Shown piece by piece: positions 38,001-49,905 of a DNA stretch of 64,000 nt. The stretch's first letter is position 1; every line of letters begins with the position of its first letter. This DNA comes from Edolisoma coerulescens (taxonomy: Eukaryota; Chordata; Aves; Passeriformes; Campephagidae), in assembly GCA_013397115.1 (NCBI GenBank), contig VWZW01004141.1:1922001-1986000 (forward strand), read 5' to 3'. The position numbers were made by a program, and so were the translations under genes. The notes under the pieces were generated by a model. The model had not been told where the DNA came from and made no database searches. It saw nothing but the letters and a program-made list of their open reading frames with translations.

Positions 38001-40298
38001 CACAAAGTCACTGCACATCTACAGTTCAGCCGGTTACATGGATATGGCAGAGGGCACACAGTAACTCCTTTAGAAGGGTGAAAGAAATGACAAGAGGAAA
38101 GAAGCAACTTGATGCAGATTCCTCAAACTATGTATTTTATAAAAGCATCACATTGGGAAAGAAAGTTAAGGGAGTTTGCTTGGGATGGGGGGAGAGTTGC
38201 CTCTTTTTAAGGAAGCCATGTTTTCTAGAGGACAAGCACAAAAACACATGGATCATCCGTACCTGCCCTTACAGTTTGCAACACATAAGATTTGCTTGCT
38301 TTTAGGGCCTTGTCTACAACAGCAAGCTTTAGAAGAAAAAACCCAAAATGCCATTTCTAACTCAGCTCAGTTGTACCACTAAGTCTCACATGACTTAGCC
38401 ACTAATGGTACAAAGACCAAAAATGCTTAGCCTCAAGAGTACCATGGTAATTGCTGAACTCAACCTTATTAGAAACGATTATTCTCTATAACCCCCCAGG
38501 TACAGAGAAATATTCTTTATGATTATTTAATAAAACTACAACTTCATAACTGTAACTTCTTGCAGGATGGATCCTTACATCTACCTGCCACCTCTTAAAT
38601 TAAAATTATTCCTTGCTTGCTTACAAATCTTTCTTCATATTGTATTCCTCATGACTTCCCACCACTTCCCGATAGAGGAAACACGCTAAACCTAACTGTA
38701 ATCTTAAATTCAATGCATACTGTTGTGTCAAATGTCAGCCAGGGACACATTTCTGACACACAGAACTACTTTTGGAGCTGTATGCACTAGACTACTCTTT
38801 TTAGTGTCCTTCAGTTAGGAGACTGTAAGAGTCCTTAGTCAGACAGGTTTTTCTCATTGCAATCACAGCACAAGAGAATCACAGAACAAGATCTCGCTTT
38901 ACCAGACAAATTCATCTATACACAAAACGAGGAGAAGAATCTTGCCTTGCCTTTCATGGTTTCAAAGCTACACCCTGAAATTTAGCAGGCTGATGGTTAA
39001 TACAGTCTCATGGTATTACAATATCACATATTTACTTTCATCTACCCTTCTTTAGAGTACTAATAACTTCCTACAAACAAAGTTTTGTTTCTTTCCTATA
39101 AACTAAGTTTGACACTCCCCTTAGTCACTGCACTTTTGCATGCCTGGCACACTCAGCATTTCACTGACTGCAGGGGAAGGTTTTGAAAAACTGATAAGTA
39201 CTCACAGCAGAGCAATGCCATTAAACTTATTCCCCATCTTATAAATAGCCTTGTCAATTTGATAAAAGGCTGTACAGTTAATGGTCAGGTACCTCAGCTA
39301 CCTTCAGAAGATAGTTGACGTGGTAAACATAAAATTTGATGAAAAAGTCACACAACTGTGTAGGAAATAGGTAGTCATGCATGCCTCTCAGCCATCCCTT
39401 CCTGTGTAGATTACAGGGTGGGTATTGTATTTTTATCCCTGTTTATTTTCAGGGTCTCAGAGATTTCTCCAGGTCTAAATTCAGATCTGTTCAAGACATG
39501 AAACACGCCTACCTTTCAGTTTCCCTGGTCTCCAGTGTTGCAGAATGCCACACAATTCACACTAAACCAGAGTCTCACACTGCTTTGATGGCCGACGCTC
39601 ACAATTTTATGAGCTGGTAGATTAGACTTTCTCCATTGCAAACCCAGATACAGTTTAAGGTGACAGGTTTGGCAAGTCTGAATTTATCAGTTCCTCTGAA
39701 CATAAACCTGCATCAAAGAGGATGGAAGTTAAGCACTCACCTTTTCAGCAATGCCTTTGTTCAGAAGCCAACACACAGAGCAAAGTCAACAATGCCTGGC
39801 TCACAAGCACACCCTCCAGCTGGGAAAAAAAAAAAGCAGAACGGGTCTAGATTAGAGATACACAGGAAAGAAAGATCAAAGAGTACTTTATTTTATACAC
39901 ATATGAAGAGCATTGCACAAGGGCTGTGCAACCAACCGCTTTGTTCTAAACAGAAAATATTCAACAACCCAGTGCACTCACTATTGTGTCTCCCTAAAAC
40001 ACGTTAAGTGAAAGCAAAGGCAGTATTTCTCAATCACTGAAACCAATCCCCAAGTATATAAAAGGAAAAGTGGGAAGGGAAAGAATACGCTAAGACCCCC
40101 TGGCGTGTTTTAGGAGTTGACAGTCCATCAGGCAAGAGAGTTCTACTTTCCATGACTATAACTGACAGAGAACTTGGCTTTAAATTTCATATAAATACAT
40201 TTCTTCATAATGAGAAAGTTAAAACATGCCCCCATAGGAAGTCCTCAATACCAGAACTCAGACAATAACTGAAATTTTGTGCGGACTGCATAACAGCA

Positions 40299-40436
40299 CA
40301 ATCACAGAATATTCTGAGCTGGAAGAGATCCACGAGGATGGTCGAGTCCAGCTCGTAAGTGAATGGCCCATGCAGGGATCAAACCCACAGCCTTGGTGTT
40401 ATTGGCACCCTGCTCTGAGAACTGAGCTGATCTTGG
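40299..40436 (-). mobile_element. tRNA-Ile/CR1-tailed SINE (TguSINE1-like), minus strand
   Basis: Read on the minus strand, 40436-40364 is a tRNA-Ile-derived head. The A-box/D-arm TCAGCTCAGTTC is at the complement of 40419-40430. The anticodon loop CCAATAA keeps the Ile anticodon AAT (complement of 40401-40403). The B box GGTTTGATCCC is at the complement of 40375-40385, and the head ends TGGGCCA. A linker TTCACTTA leads into a tail (40363-40299) ending CTCAGAATATTCTGTGATTG, which is a CR1-X-type 3' end. That tail is the presumed recognition site for CR1 reverse transcriptase in trans. The composition matches the songbird SINE family described from zebra finch. Open frames over it (40277-40480 plus, 40302-40745 minus) are accidental. 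Confidence 0.88.
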
Positions 40437-41524
40437 GGATATGGAGAGACCACGTACAGAAATTAAATAGAGCAACGTAAATTGCTGTCTCGTAGTTCTG
40501 TTTGAAAACAAAGATTCAGGGTTTTTTGCATTGCAAAGGGAAATCCCCAGACTGGTACACTTTCCAAATTCTTTAAATAATCTCCTCAAATTAATTCCAG
40601 GGCTGCCTTCCAGCCTATAGGAATCACCCAGCAAATGCCAAGCACAGGCAAGTCTTTTCTCCTGTAAGTCAGGGTCTTGGGCAGCAGCTCCATGACTCCT
40701 CATTGTCCACCTCCACCACACCAGAGCCCAGCAGGCAGCTGCCACCTACCCAGACAAGAGGCTACTGAGGGGAGCAGTGAACCTGAACACGTTTTACTAT
40801 TTAACCTATCGCCACAGCCAAACAGCAGCTTAGGGCTGCTCCCCATCCGTTCAGATGCAGCCAAACTGACTTTCTGAATGGAATTTTAAGTTGCATTTTA
40901 TTTCCTTAAGGAAAAAGTCTCTGCTGCCTTCCTCTACATTAAAAAGGTTTCAATCCTGTCCATGCCATCCTATCATGTGCAGGCTGGCCATACATAACAG
41001 AAACAGTAACCCACAGTCCGGGAGCTCCCTTAACCTTCACCCACCTAGATGCAAACAGAAACAAACCAGTGTAACCAGACCTCTGTATCTGGTATAAGTA
41101 TGCTCCCAATTTATCCGTAGCTACAGCTTTTAAGCAGAATATAGCAAGACACCATTCTTGAAAAGTCATTCCTGAAACTTACTCACCTTTCTTCCTCCCT
41201 TATACCTTTTCATACTGTTTGCCCAACTGCTCCTTTTTAAAACATTTTTTCCTAAAGAAAGGCAGCATCTAAGATTGGTATGCAATAATGTAGATTTGAA
41301 TCAGCAGGAAGCATTAGGGAGGCAATATTAAAGAGTTAAGAGAGGCTGCCAACTTGCCCTAATACCTCAAAAGCAAACATAAATTAAATGGGTAAAAGAG
41401 ATTTCCAAATTCTTCAATCTATTTTCATTAGAAAACTGACTCTTTGATGTTAGATTATTTCCTGACTCTTTCTACCAGTCTTCTGTATTACATATTTGTT
41501 TTTATATATTTGTTCTTCCAATCT
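40437..41524. other. Non-coding stretch, no gene seen
   Basis: No recognised repeat. The minus-strand frame 40302-40745 and plus frames at 40677-40877 and 40891-41097 have no domain. A moderately GC-rich patch at 40670-40860 is unexplained. Confidence 0.45.
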
Positions 41525-41800
41525 TTCCGTTGGGCAGACTATTCCATACTTTAATATATTTTATAATCTCACTCCTTTGTTTCTAGTTATGCCCCTTCTC
41601 ACTTTACTCATTTAATTAGTTTCTATCTTCCAAGTATGTGACTTTCAAATATTTGTAGGCTCTTACCACATCTCTCAGGTACACTTCTGGTTATGATATA
41701 GCCCAAGCAGGCATGTGTGCCTGTGGGTCCCTTGGTCTGTACTCCTTTGTCATTTGTCCCTCCACTCTCTTCAGTTCCATTTATACCTGTCTAGAAACAA
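41525..41800 (-). mobile_element. Decayed CR1/L3-type LINE relic
   Basis: Read on the plus strand, the order of landmarks follows the antisense of a CR1-type 3' region. TTGGGCAGACTATTCCATACT comes first, then TTTCAAATATTTGTAGGCTC with TTACCACATCTCTC, then CATTTGTCCCTCCACTCTCTTCAG and CCATTTATACCTGTCT. Spacing fits, but substitutions and indels are numerous, so this is far older than the copies at 27.7 and 44.6 kb. No frame survives. Boundaries are approximate. Confidence 0.65.
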
Positions 41801-42420
41801 GAAGTTTGGGCCTGTACAAATGGATAGTTAACTCTCACAGTCGTTCAAGAAGCAACTTCTTGTTAATTTTTATAACCCAAACCCACATTTACCTCTTGCT
41901 ACCATGACACATCTGTAAACTCACTTATCTGCTGTGCAGCTACTAACTCCAAAGGTTTCTGGCGCTTGAAAACACTAGTGCTTTTCTAGTTTCACTCCTT
42001 CCCTGGAGCACACACAACACATTTCTGGTTAAACTTTTTTGACTGAATTCTCCCCAGTGCCTCCCCACAAATGGGAAGTACTTTATTTTGATATTCTCTG
42101 ATTAGTCCTACTATCTCTAGGTCCTCTGTTAGTGTCTTCATCTACCTCTAATTCACTTCTAACAATTCAGCATCTTACAAGTTTAGAAAGACCCCAGCCT
42201 ACAATAAATGTGTAAAACCATACATTTTTTGGTAAGAAACAACAATACAAGGACTCCACATGGCTAAATACAGTTCTTTCAGCACTACTACATTTACATT
42301 TCCGTGACTTCCTGTTGAGAATTTCCTACTCTCAGCCTAAATTATCTAATGCAACAGAAAAAGACCAAAACACACAATCTGATGTCTCTTAAGCCTGGTA
42401 TGATACCCAGTTAAGCCAGT

Positions 42421-42540
42421 GGTGCTGTTAGAAGGCAGCAGCTGTCTCCCCTTCCCTTCCCTTCCCCACACACAAACTGGCGGCACATTGCCTTCGTCGT
42501 GCTGCCACTGCCCTGTGCTGAGCCAGGTTATTTTTCAATT
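42421..42540. other. GC-rich patch with G-quadruplex motif
   Basis: A short GC- and CpG-containing patch interrupts AT-rich DNA. It contains the homopyrimidine tract CCCCTTCCCTTCCCTTCCCC at 42448-42467, followed by ACACACA and GGCGGCAC. The minus-strand open frame 42428-42832 crosses it but has no recognisable domain. The patch is too short to call a CpG-island promoter. Confidence 0.5.
42448..42467 (-). repeat. Canonical G-quadruplex motif (minus strand)
   Basis: On the minus strand the tract has four G runs of 4, 3, 3 and 4 separated by AA loops, a textbook intramolecular G-quadruplex pattern with very short loops. The plus-strand complement is a pure pyrimidine mirror-symmetric tract and could alternatively form triplex DNA. 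Confidence 0.9.
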
Positions 42541-43719
42541 TTAGATTCAGTGCATTGTGCATCTGCACAAATTCTTGTAACGGCACTCTGCACAGATTAT
42601 GCAGGGACAGAAGAGTGGGACTGTGTGAGAACTTACACTGCTGAAAAACGTCCTGTACTGAATTCCCACTTGTAAGCATCACCTTAGCATCCGAAAGTAA
42701 GCCTGAAATCCTGTAACTAGGAAGTCTGCAAAAACCCAAAGTCTTCTCAGGAACAGACAGAAGGAGAATCCTTAAGAGCATGTGAACACTGAAGATTTCT
42801 GCATAGTTGAGGGGACAAGATGAATTGAACACAAGGTAGATCTGTTAAGGAGCTGAATTCTTTCAAGGATTAGAAAAAACCTCGATGGAGTAAAGGAATA
42901 CAAGAACACATTGTTTATTGGAACTTTCTCAAAAGATTTGGTCGAGTCCTTCACAAAGGGCTACTCAAGTCACTGTGTAGGCAAGAGGAACAAAGTACTG
43001 TCACAACCGGGAAACTGGCAAAAAGAAATGAAACAAGAATCACTGATCAGTTTTGAGCGTGGAAGGAAGGGTATTTGGGGAGCTCTCAAAGATTAGCATC
43101 TATTTTCTTTCAGGTTATTATTAAATAATTGCAAAAGAACGCAAAAACTGAAATAAAATTTCGTCTAAACACAACTTTGAGTGAGGTGGGTTGAATACAC
43201 AGAATAATGTGTATTATTTTAGGTAATTCTAACAGAGAGAACTCTTGGGCAATCTGGGGCCACAGTAACAAAGAAAATGAGAAAAATAAAAAACAGAAAG
43301 AAAGGGAGGTCTTTAATTATGATCTATAAATTTCCTGTAGTTATTCTGTAAGAATTTATGTTATCTGTCAGTGAAAACAGTCATTTGATCAGCACTGTAA
43401 AAAAAGTAAATAAAATGTTTAGGGAAAAAAAATAACATTATATATATTAGCATTCTCTAACAAACACTTTCTAAACCTATATCTTCACCTTTAATACGTT
43501 TAACTCCAGCTCGACTGAAGCAATATTTAGCAGAGAGAAAAATCCTCAAGAAAATTCAATAAAAATTATCAGGGCAAAGAATATGTCTAAAATTGAAGGG
43601 AAACAATACATAAACTATTTCAGTACCCTTGAAATCACAGACAACAGGCTTGGAAGAAAATTCTTTCAGGTGTGATCAGTGATACCTAAAGCATTTCCAA
43701 CACATTTGCCTGTTATCTC

Positions 43720-44090
43720 TGCTAGTATCCTCCAGGACAGAGTATCCAAAAGGTTTCTAGGCAATCCAGTCTATTGCTTAACTGCTTGTGCTGTTGCAAA
43801 GCTTTTCCTGAATTCTAATTACACAATTTAAGCCCTTTACTTCTGGGCTGTATGAAGACAGAAGAGAGGTTTTTTTTCTCTTTGCACCACACTTAAAAAT
43901 TTTTAAATTATTTTAACTTCTCCAGCCTGAATAATCCTGATTGTTGCATTCTCTCCTTGTAGGTCACATTTTCTTCGCTATTGCTTTCTCCTGAGCTACT
44001 TCCACTCGGTCCTCATCTTTCCTCAAATACGGTACGCAAATGCATCTGCAGCAGTCCACTGTTCCAGAACACAGGAGAGAGAAAAACTGC
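43720..44090 (-). mobile_element. Decayed CR1 LINE relic
   Basis: Successive landmarks on the plus strand match the antisense of a CR1 3' region in the correct order. They are TATCCTCCAGGACAGAGTATCC, then TTTCTAGGCAATCCAG, GCAAAGCTTTTCCTGAATTC, AAGCCCTTTACTTCTGG, AACTTCTCCAGCCTGAATAATCC, CATTCTCTCCTTGTAGG and CTGAGCTACTTCCACTCGGTCC. Divergence is high, with a T-run and AT-rich insertion at about 43870-43915. The copy covers part of the ORF2 C-terminus and 3' end but encodes nothing intact. Confidence 0.75.
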
Positions 44091-44645
44091 AACAGTCCTA
44101 CATAATCTGAGTTCAGACTGGAGCAATCCAGGTCGGTTTCTTCCAATGATCAATTTTCCATAATACAAAAAGTGAATATTCTATCACTGTCTCCAAAACA
44201 ACTGATTAGGTACTATGACAGAACACTGTATGACACATATCACTTCTCTGACTGGATGCAGCATTCTCTTCTCATTTTCTACTTTTCATCAGTGCATTCT
44301 AATGCCTCAAAGTAAGCCAAAAAGGAGACTGCCTGTTATAATAAAATTATAATGATATCAAAGAAACAAGGTAATGAAATGACAGACAGCAACCTTTCTT
44401 TAATGTATTTGTGCATGGACATACAACAACTGAAAGCCATCACACAGTAATTATGACAACATTTAAAAATGTCACCTACTGTTAAAAACAGGAAACTGTA
44501 TTTTGTGACCAAATCATTGAGAAAACTTCATATAATTTGTTTCACCTATATTCTCACTTCTGTTTACATTACAGCACACACCAAAAGGCTTCAGCCAAGG
44601 TTAGGATTGTTACATATTACGTATCTACCCAAACACCCAACTGCC

Positions 44646-44925
44646 CTTTTTACAAGGGCATGTAGTAATAGGACTTGGGGGAATGGCTTTAAAGTGAAAG
44701 AGGACAGGTTTCGTTTAGATATTAGGAGGAAATTCTGTACTATGAGGGTGGTGAGGCACAGCAACACATGATCCAGAGCAGCTGCAGATGCCCCATCCTG
44801 GAAGTGTTCAAGCCAGGTTGGATTGGCTTTGAGCTAGCGGAAAGGCGTCCCTGGTCATAGCAGGAGGGCTAGTAACTAGACGATTTTTAAGGTCTCTTCC
44901 AACCAAAACCAGCCTAGGATTCTAA
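44646..44925 (+). mobile_element. CR1 LINE 3' fragment, plus strand
   Basis: The segment shows the standard avian CR1 3' sequence in sense orientation. TTTTTACAAGGGCATGTAGT and AATAGGACTTGGGGGAATGG are followed by TTAGATATTAGGAGGAAATTC, then ACTATGAGGGTGGTGAGGCA, ATGCCCCATCCTGGAAGTGT and TCCAACCAAAACC, ending near GGATTCTA at 44918-44925. Differences from the family pattern are modest, so it is younger than the relics at 41.5 and 43.7 kb. It is severely 5' truncated. The open frame 44469-44771 runs partly through it by chance. Confidence 0.92.
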
Positions 44926-45029
44926 CTGTATCTGTATTTGTAATCAGATTTCTGTATGCCTAACAAAAGACAGATGCTGTACCACATACTTTTCAAAAGA
45001 AATGGATATAGCACACAAGTAGAACAGAA

Positions 45030-45156
45030 GTATTATCCTAATTTTACACAAACAGAACTGAGACAGCAATGAAGTGAACTACCAAAGTTCACATGAAAAG
45101 CAGAGCAAGCAGCCTAGGTCAAATCTTCTAATCACAGTTATAGCACATTAACCACA
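45030..45156 (-). repeat. MIR-like SINE relic, minus strand
   Basis: The plus strand reads TATTATCCTAATTTTACACA, CAGAACTGAGACAG, GAAGTGAACTACCAAAGTTCACAT, a CAGAGC motif, CCTAGGTC and finally AGCACATTAACCAC. In order and spacing this follows the reverse complement of a MIR-family SINE from tail to tRNA-derived head (ATTATCCCCATTTTACAGATG ... GAGGCACAGAGAGGTTAAGTGACTTGCCCAAGGTCACA ... AGCTTAACCACT). It is the most complete MIR-type copy in the window. Such elements predate the bird lineage. Confidence 0.7.
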
Positions 45157-48100
45157 AAACAATCCTCCTCCTGTATTCCTTTCTCTTATCACCAAATAAC
45201 ACGCGTGGATGACACCTGTGCCTAACGCTCATTCACAGCAATACTGGTGGCTGAACAACAAAAGAAACCAGGAAATATTATCTTTCTTTACCATCCTGGA
45301 TTTAGGAAGCCGATATCACTATTTTCATTCTTCCCGTCTCATAAGTTCATGCCAGTTCATACCAAAGGCCTACATAAGCAGGGTTTAAGTGAACCGCTTA
45401 TTTCACAACTGAAGCAAACTAGGAACTCTGTCACAGCAGTCCACCTCCAGCAGCTGGTTGTTAAATCAGGAGAACAAAAAAATTACTTTAGTTACTTGTC
45501 TCTCAAAACTACAGTATGATAGAGTGCTACACTAGAACAGCTGGAAAGACAAAAATCACATCTTAAGTTAGAGTGCAGACTAAGAACTAAAGGAGTAACT
45601 GAAAAAGCAAGCCAGTCACATACATTTTCATCTACACTTGAAAAAAGCATGCAAAAACAGCTAAGAGTGGTATGAGAACTCTGAGTATGTGCTTTTATGA
45701 AGAAAATCAAAAATACTGCAGGAAATTATGGAAAGTGAACAGCTAAACCAGAAGCTAGGTTAGAAAGGGACATCTCCCCAGAGCCCTAACAAAACCATCA
45801 CAAGACCCTAGGGAGATGTTAAAAAACAAGGGGCTTTTGTAGCGTTTTTCACACTCCTTTATGTGACGGTGCATATACTTACCAAGAGGAGTAATGCAGT
45901 ATGCAGAAAATAAAAATACAATTGCATACTGAAAGAAGTTCAGGAGACACAACAGCATTTGATCAAAGACACACAAAGGTAACAGACCACAGAAGGATAC
46001 AAATGATGTGAGAAAAACTGATAAGGGTATATTTCAAAGAACATTGAAGAAATCACAGAAAAAGAGCTGGTAGAAAATATCACACAGGTTACACTTGCAG
46101 CTTAGTGAAAAGCCTAATGCAGCATTACAGCAAAGCACAGTCTGCAACAAGCAAACAGAAGAGTCAAGTACCAACATGCATGGTGGGCACACAGGAAAAA
46201 CATCGAACTGGGTACTTTTATGACCTATTTTGTTCACTTTATATTAATGATATCTTTCTAATCATTTTACGTTTGTATCCAGGCAACAGGACCAACCACG
46301 CGTGTAAGAGATCAGGATACTATTAATATATCTTTAAGCTAGGACAGATGACAAATTTATACAGAGGCAGTGAAGAATTCCAGGCCTTGTTTCCCCACCA
46401 ACTGGAAAAAAACCCCCACAAATCCAAAACCATCCCACTCACCCCCCAGATTATATGCTCTGCTGCAATACAGCAGCAAACTACTCTCATCATGCAAATT
46501 ATCATGCGATAAGCACCAGTTCCACTTCTATTATGTGATATAATTACTTGCAGAGGATGGAAAAGTATCAGGAAAAGTATCAGTAAAATTAGCAGGAAAT
46601 GGGTAATTGAGACAATTCATAAACTCCTCAACCTGCCCTCCAGCACATCTGCAGAATCCTGAGAAAAGGGGGAGGACCACGGGCCAGATGAACTTTGTTG
46701 CTGCAATGAACCTGATCTGCTGTCCCGCCTTCTCATCTTTAAGTGGAATACTGCAGTTCTTGTCCTCATCCTGTATGTCTTACAGAGCTTTCAAACTTGC
46801 AACATCAGGATGATTTACAGAAGACTCCTCCCAGTAAAGATAGGTAATGCATGCGAACAGTTAAAGGCGATGGGATTTTCTGGCTCATGGCAGAAAGAGT
46901 AGCACACCAACCTCTGCTAAATACAGTATCCATCCCCTCTATCCAAAAGAAATGACTGTATGCTATTAATATCACAAGATGAAACTCAGCTGTACAAATA
47001 AAACCCCTCATTTCAGCTAAGTCTTCATCATCTCTCTGGCATCCACCACTGTCTCTTCACAACAAAACTCTCAGGAGGACCTGCAGTGCAGAGGTTTTTT
47101 TGCTCAAGTACACTGGACAGGAATCCAAGTCTGGTTTTATTATCTCCTCTTGGCAACTTAACATTTATGAATAATTAGGTTGGAATTAAGGAAAAAAAAC
47201 ACATCAAAAACCAAAGTTCTGTAGGAAGTACTCAAGTAAATATTTTCAAGTCAGCATGGTTTAAAATGGAAACATACTGTCTGGAAGTCAAGGGGACCCT
47301 GCATGCTCTTTCAAGAGACTCTCTGACATGCTGGATGACCTCAAGTACATCACTTATCTTTCCCACATTAAAAAATATCTCCTTAAACGACCTTGCTAGG
47401 TAGCTCACTTTGAGAATTAAAAAATAAATACACTGTAAATCCTCCTATTATTATTACTGCTGTTACTATGGGGGCTGGAACTGTCGTCAGCGAACAGGCA
47501 GGACATAATTTAATTTTCTTCAAATATTTATTATGCGACAATGTAGCCATCTGTTTAACATTCAATATATTTAGTTTCTGTCTTAAAAAACAGAAGGAAA
47601 GAAAATACCAGCTTGTGACTTCCACTTCCACATATCCTTTTCAGCCACATATGCATTAATACATGGCCAATATCCTTTCAATTGTAGTATCCAAGAACTT
47701 GCAGGAAAGCAGAAAGAATTTCAGCTTGGATGAAAACAATTCCAACCACAAATTTATTCTCCAAGATACAAAAAAAGAGAATCCCTAGTTTTAGCAGCAT
47801 ATATTTTGACTTCAGCATTGAGAAGGAAAAACAGGATATGAAGGAAAATGGTGGGATAAGAAGACCTAGATGGCAATAAAGCACTGTGCACAATGATCAT
47901 GTGCTAAAAGAGAACAGATATAAAAATATCCCATATCTATACAAAATAGTAACTTTTCAATAGCATTAGTTTCTCTCCAGTGGATTACAATAAAAAATGT
48001 CATTCTTAAGTAACACCTGTTACACAAAGGTGCCTTTGGCATCTAAATGTATTCTGTTTGGACCCTTTTATGAAAAGGCTTCTCTTTTCCCCGTTTGCAC

Positions 48101-49782
48101 TATGTACTTCCAGCAGCCTGTATGCAAAGATCTTTTAACATGTCAAACCACTGCGACTTTGAAATAATACAAGTCAAGGAGGTAGCAAAGAATCTAAACT
48201 AATCAACACACACTGAGTGAATGTGTAAATGAGGAAAACGAAAAACCAGAAAACATCAGTTAAAATACACTCATCCCATTTTATTGTTTCCCATTCCCTC
48301 CTCTACTATTCCAAGCCTGAGACCATGAACCCCTCCCAACGCACCTCAGGTCCTGGCAGCAGCATCCCTTACCATGCCAGTCCTGGTCCACCACTGCAAT
48401 TCCAACACACAGAGCTCAGCCCTAACTGGGAGGACGCCCTAATTTTCTAGGGCTATTTATAAACCGTGATACCACATCAGGTCAGTCATGCCTGTCTGAG
48501 AGGCCAGTATCTGACACCACAACAAAAAAGGGCACAGAGCTCAGGCCAAGAAACTCCGGCACATAGGTGAAAAAGCATAAGCCAGACACACAAATGCAAA
48601 AAGATGCCCAAAATTATAATGCTTGTATTGTTTAAATAGTTTCTTTTCAGATCTTCTATTGTTGACAAGTCTTCCTGTTTTTATACAGCCAAAAGATAAG
48701 ATGCTATAACAGTGATACAGTGCTATCATTAATTTACTGGCACTTGATGACTGAATGGACAGCAAACAATAACTCCCTAATACAGTATCAGTAATTTGAC
48801 CTTCAGCTACAGATGTGACCTTTAGTTCATAAACTGCAGCTTCCAAACACATGAAGCAAGTGAATTTTTTTAAGAACTGTGACTAACAGAACCAGTAAGG
48901 ATCTGAATATTATCTTTTTGCCCAAAAAAAAAATCCCAAAGAGAAGCCAAATCATCTAGGAGAGGTAGCAACTGCTTTGTAAATACTTGTGTTTGTGACC
49001 AGCACAGAAACTGCCCACTTACGAGTCACGCTCCTGCGGAGCAAGGGTTGAGCACTGGCACAGGCCTGTAACCTCTCCTCAGTTTCTCAACAAGGACAAA
49101 GGTTTAGGCAAACACAACAGCACATAGACTTCTGTCCAAAATGAGCTAACACTGGACTTTGTTTAAATTGAACATGATTTGAGAACAAGTTGAAGATGTG
49201 CCATTGCCTGATCCATCCAAGTAACAACTAGGTCTACTCTCTATTACAGTTCTTGAGCATACCTCAAAAAAAGGGGGACAAAAACCCCCCAGAACTACAT
49301 TTTTCCTCAGACCTGTCAAAACTCTGATTTTTAGTGTTTCTCTGCAATGCAGAACACATTTCTACCAAATATTTTATCACCAGTGTAATAATCTGAATTT
49401 AACACCTTGTTTTTAATGGCATATTTGTAATTGCTTTGTGATCTGACAAGAATCATAGTTATTTAAAACACTTCAAAATTATACAGGACATAAGAAATTC
49501 ATTCTGAATTTGGCCTAGAACTCATTCACATCACTTCCTACCATCTGTGCTGTCCAGTTCCAGGTATTGCAAAGACTAGCAGCAGAAAGCCTTGAAGACA
49601 AATTTGCAAAATAGGAATAAGGAAAAATAGTCCTTCTTACTTTTGTTTAAACTTACGGATATCTTGAGCTCAAGGAAGCTGTCCAGAAGACCTTAAAAAG
49701 TTTGTTTTCATTTGCAGGATTTGTCTACATAACTGACACATGAATATCAGATTACTTTTGACCCTATACATTTTTACCTCAA
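45157..49782. other. Non-coding stretch, no gene seen
   Basis: AT-rich, with short unrecognised open frames of 60-103 codons. A 12-base tandem duplication (GGAAAAGTATCA twice) occurs at 46559-46582. No mobile element was recognised in this stretch. Confidence 0.5.
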
Positions 49783-49905
49783 TGATGTACTGTAGCAATG
49801 CGTTCCATACACTAATTAATGTACTGAGTGAAATGTATTTCCTTTGGCCAGAACTGAATTTGTTGCTTTCCAGTACCATTGACAGTTTCCCTTTCTGATG
49901 ACAGC
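49783..49905 (-). repeat. L3/CR1-like LINE relic
   Basis: GCGTTCCATACACTAATTAATG, CTGAGTGAAATGTATTTCCTTT, CAGAACTGAATTTGTTGC and CAGTACCATTGACAGTTTCCC match in order the antisense of an old L3/CR1-type LINE region. The family pattern is GTTCCAYARNTTNAYTANNCNNTGTGTRAAGAARTATTTCC ... CTGAATTTGCTGCC. No intact frame remains. It is partly covered by the chance open frames 49812-50114 (minus) and 49879-50253 (plus). Confidence 0.6.

Larger units (their letters stand above)
32166..40298. other. Long non-coding stretch, no gene seen
   Basis: About 8 kb of AT-rich sequence without a recognised repeat. Minor structures are a 25-base-period duplication at 32836-32876, a perfect 9-bp hairpin at 35013-35036, a short CA repeat near 33791-33803 and an A11-type run near 39823-39835. 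Open frames up to 123 codons (39636-40007) have no recognisable domain. Confidence 0.5.
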
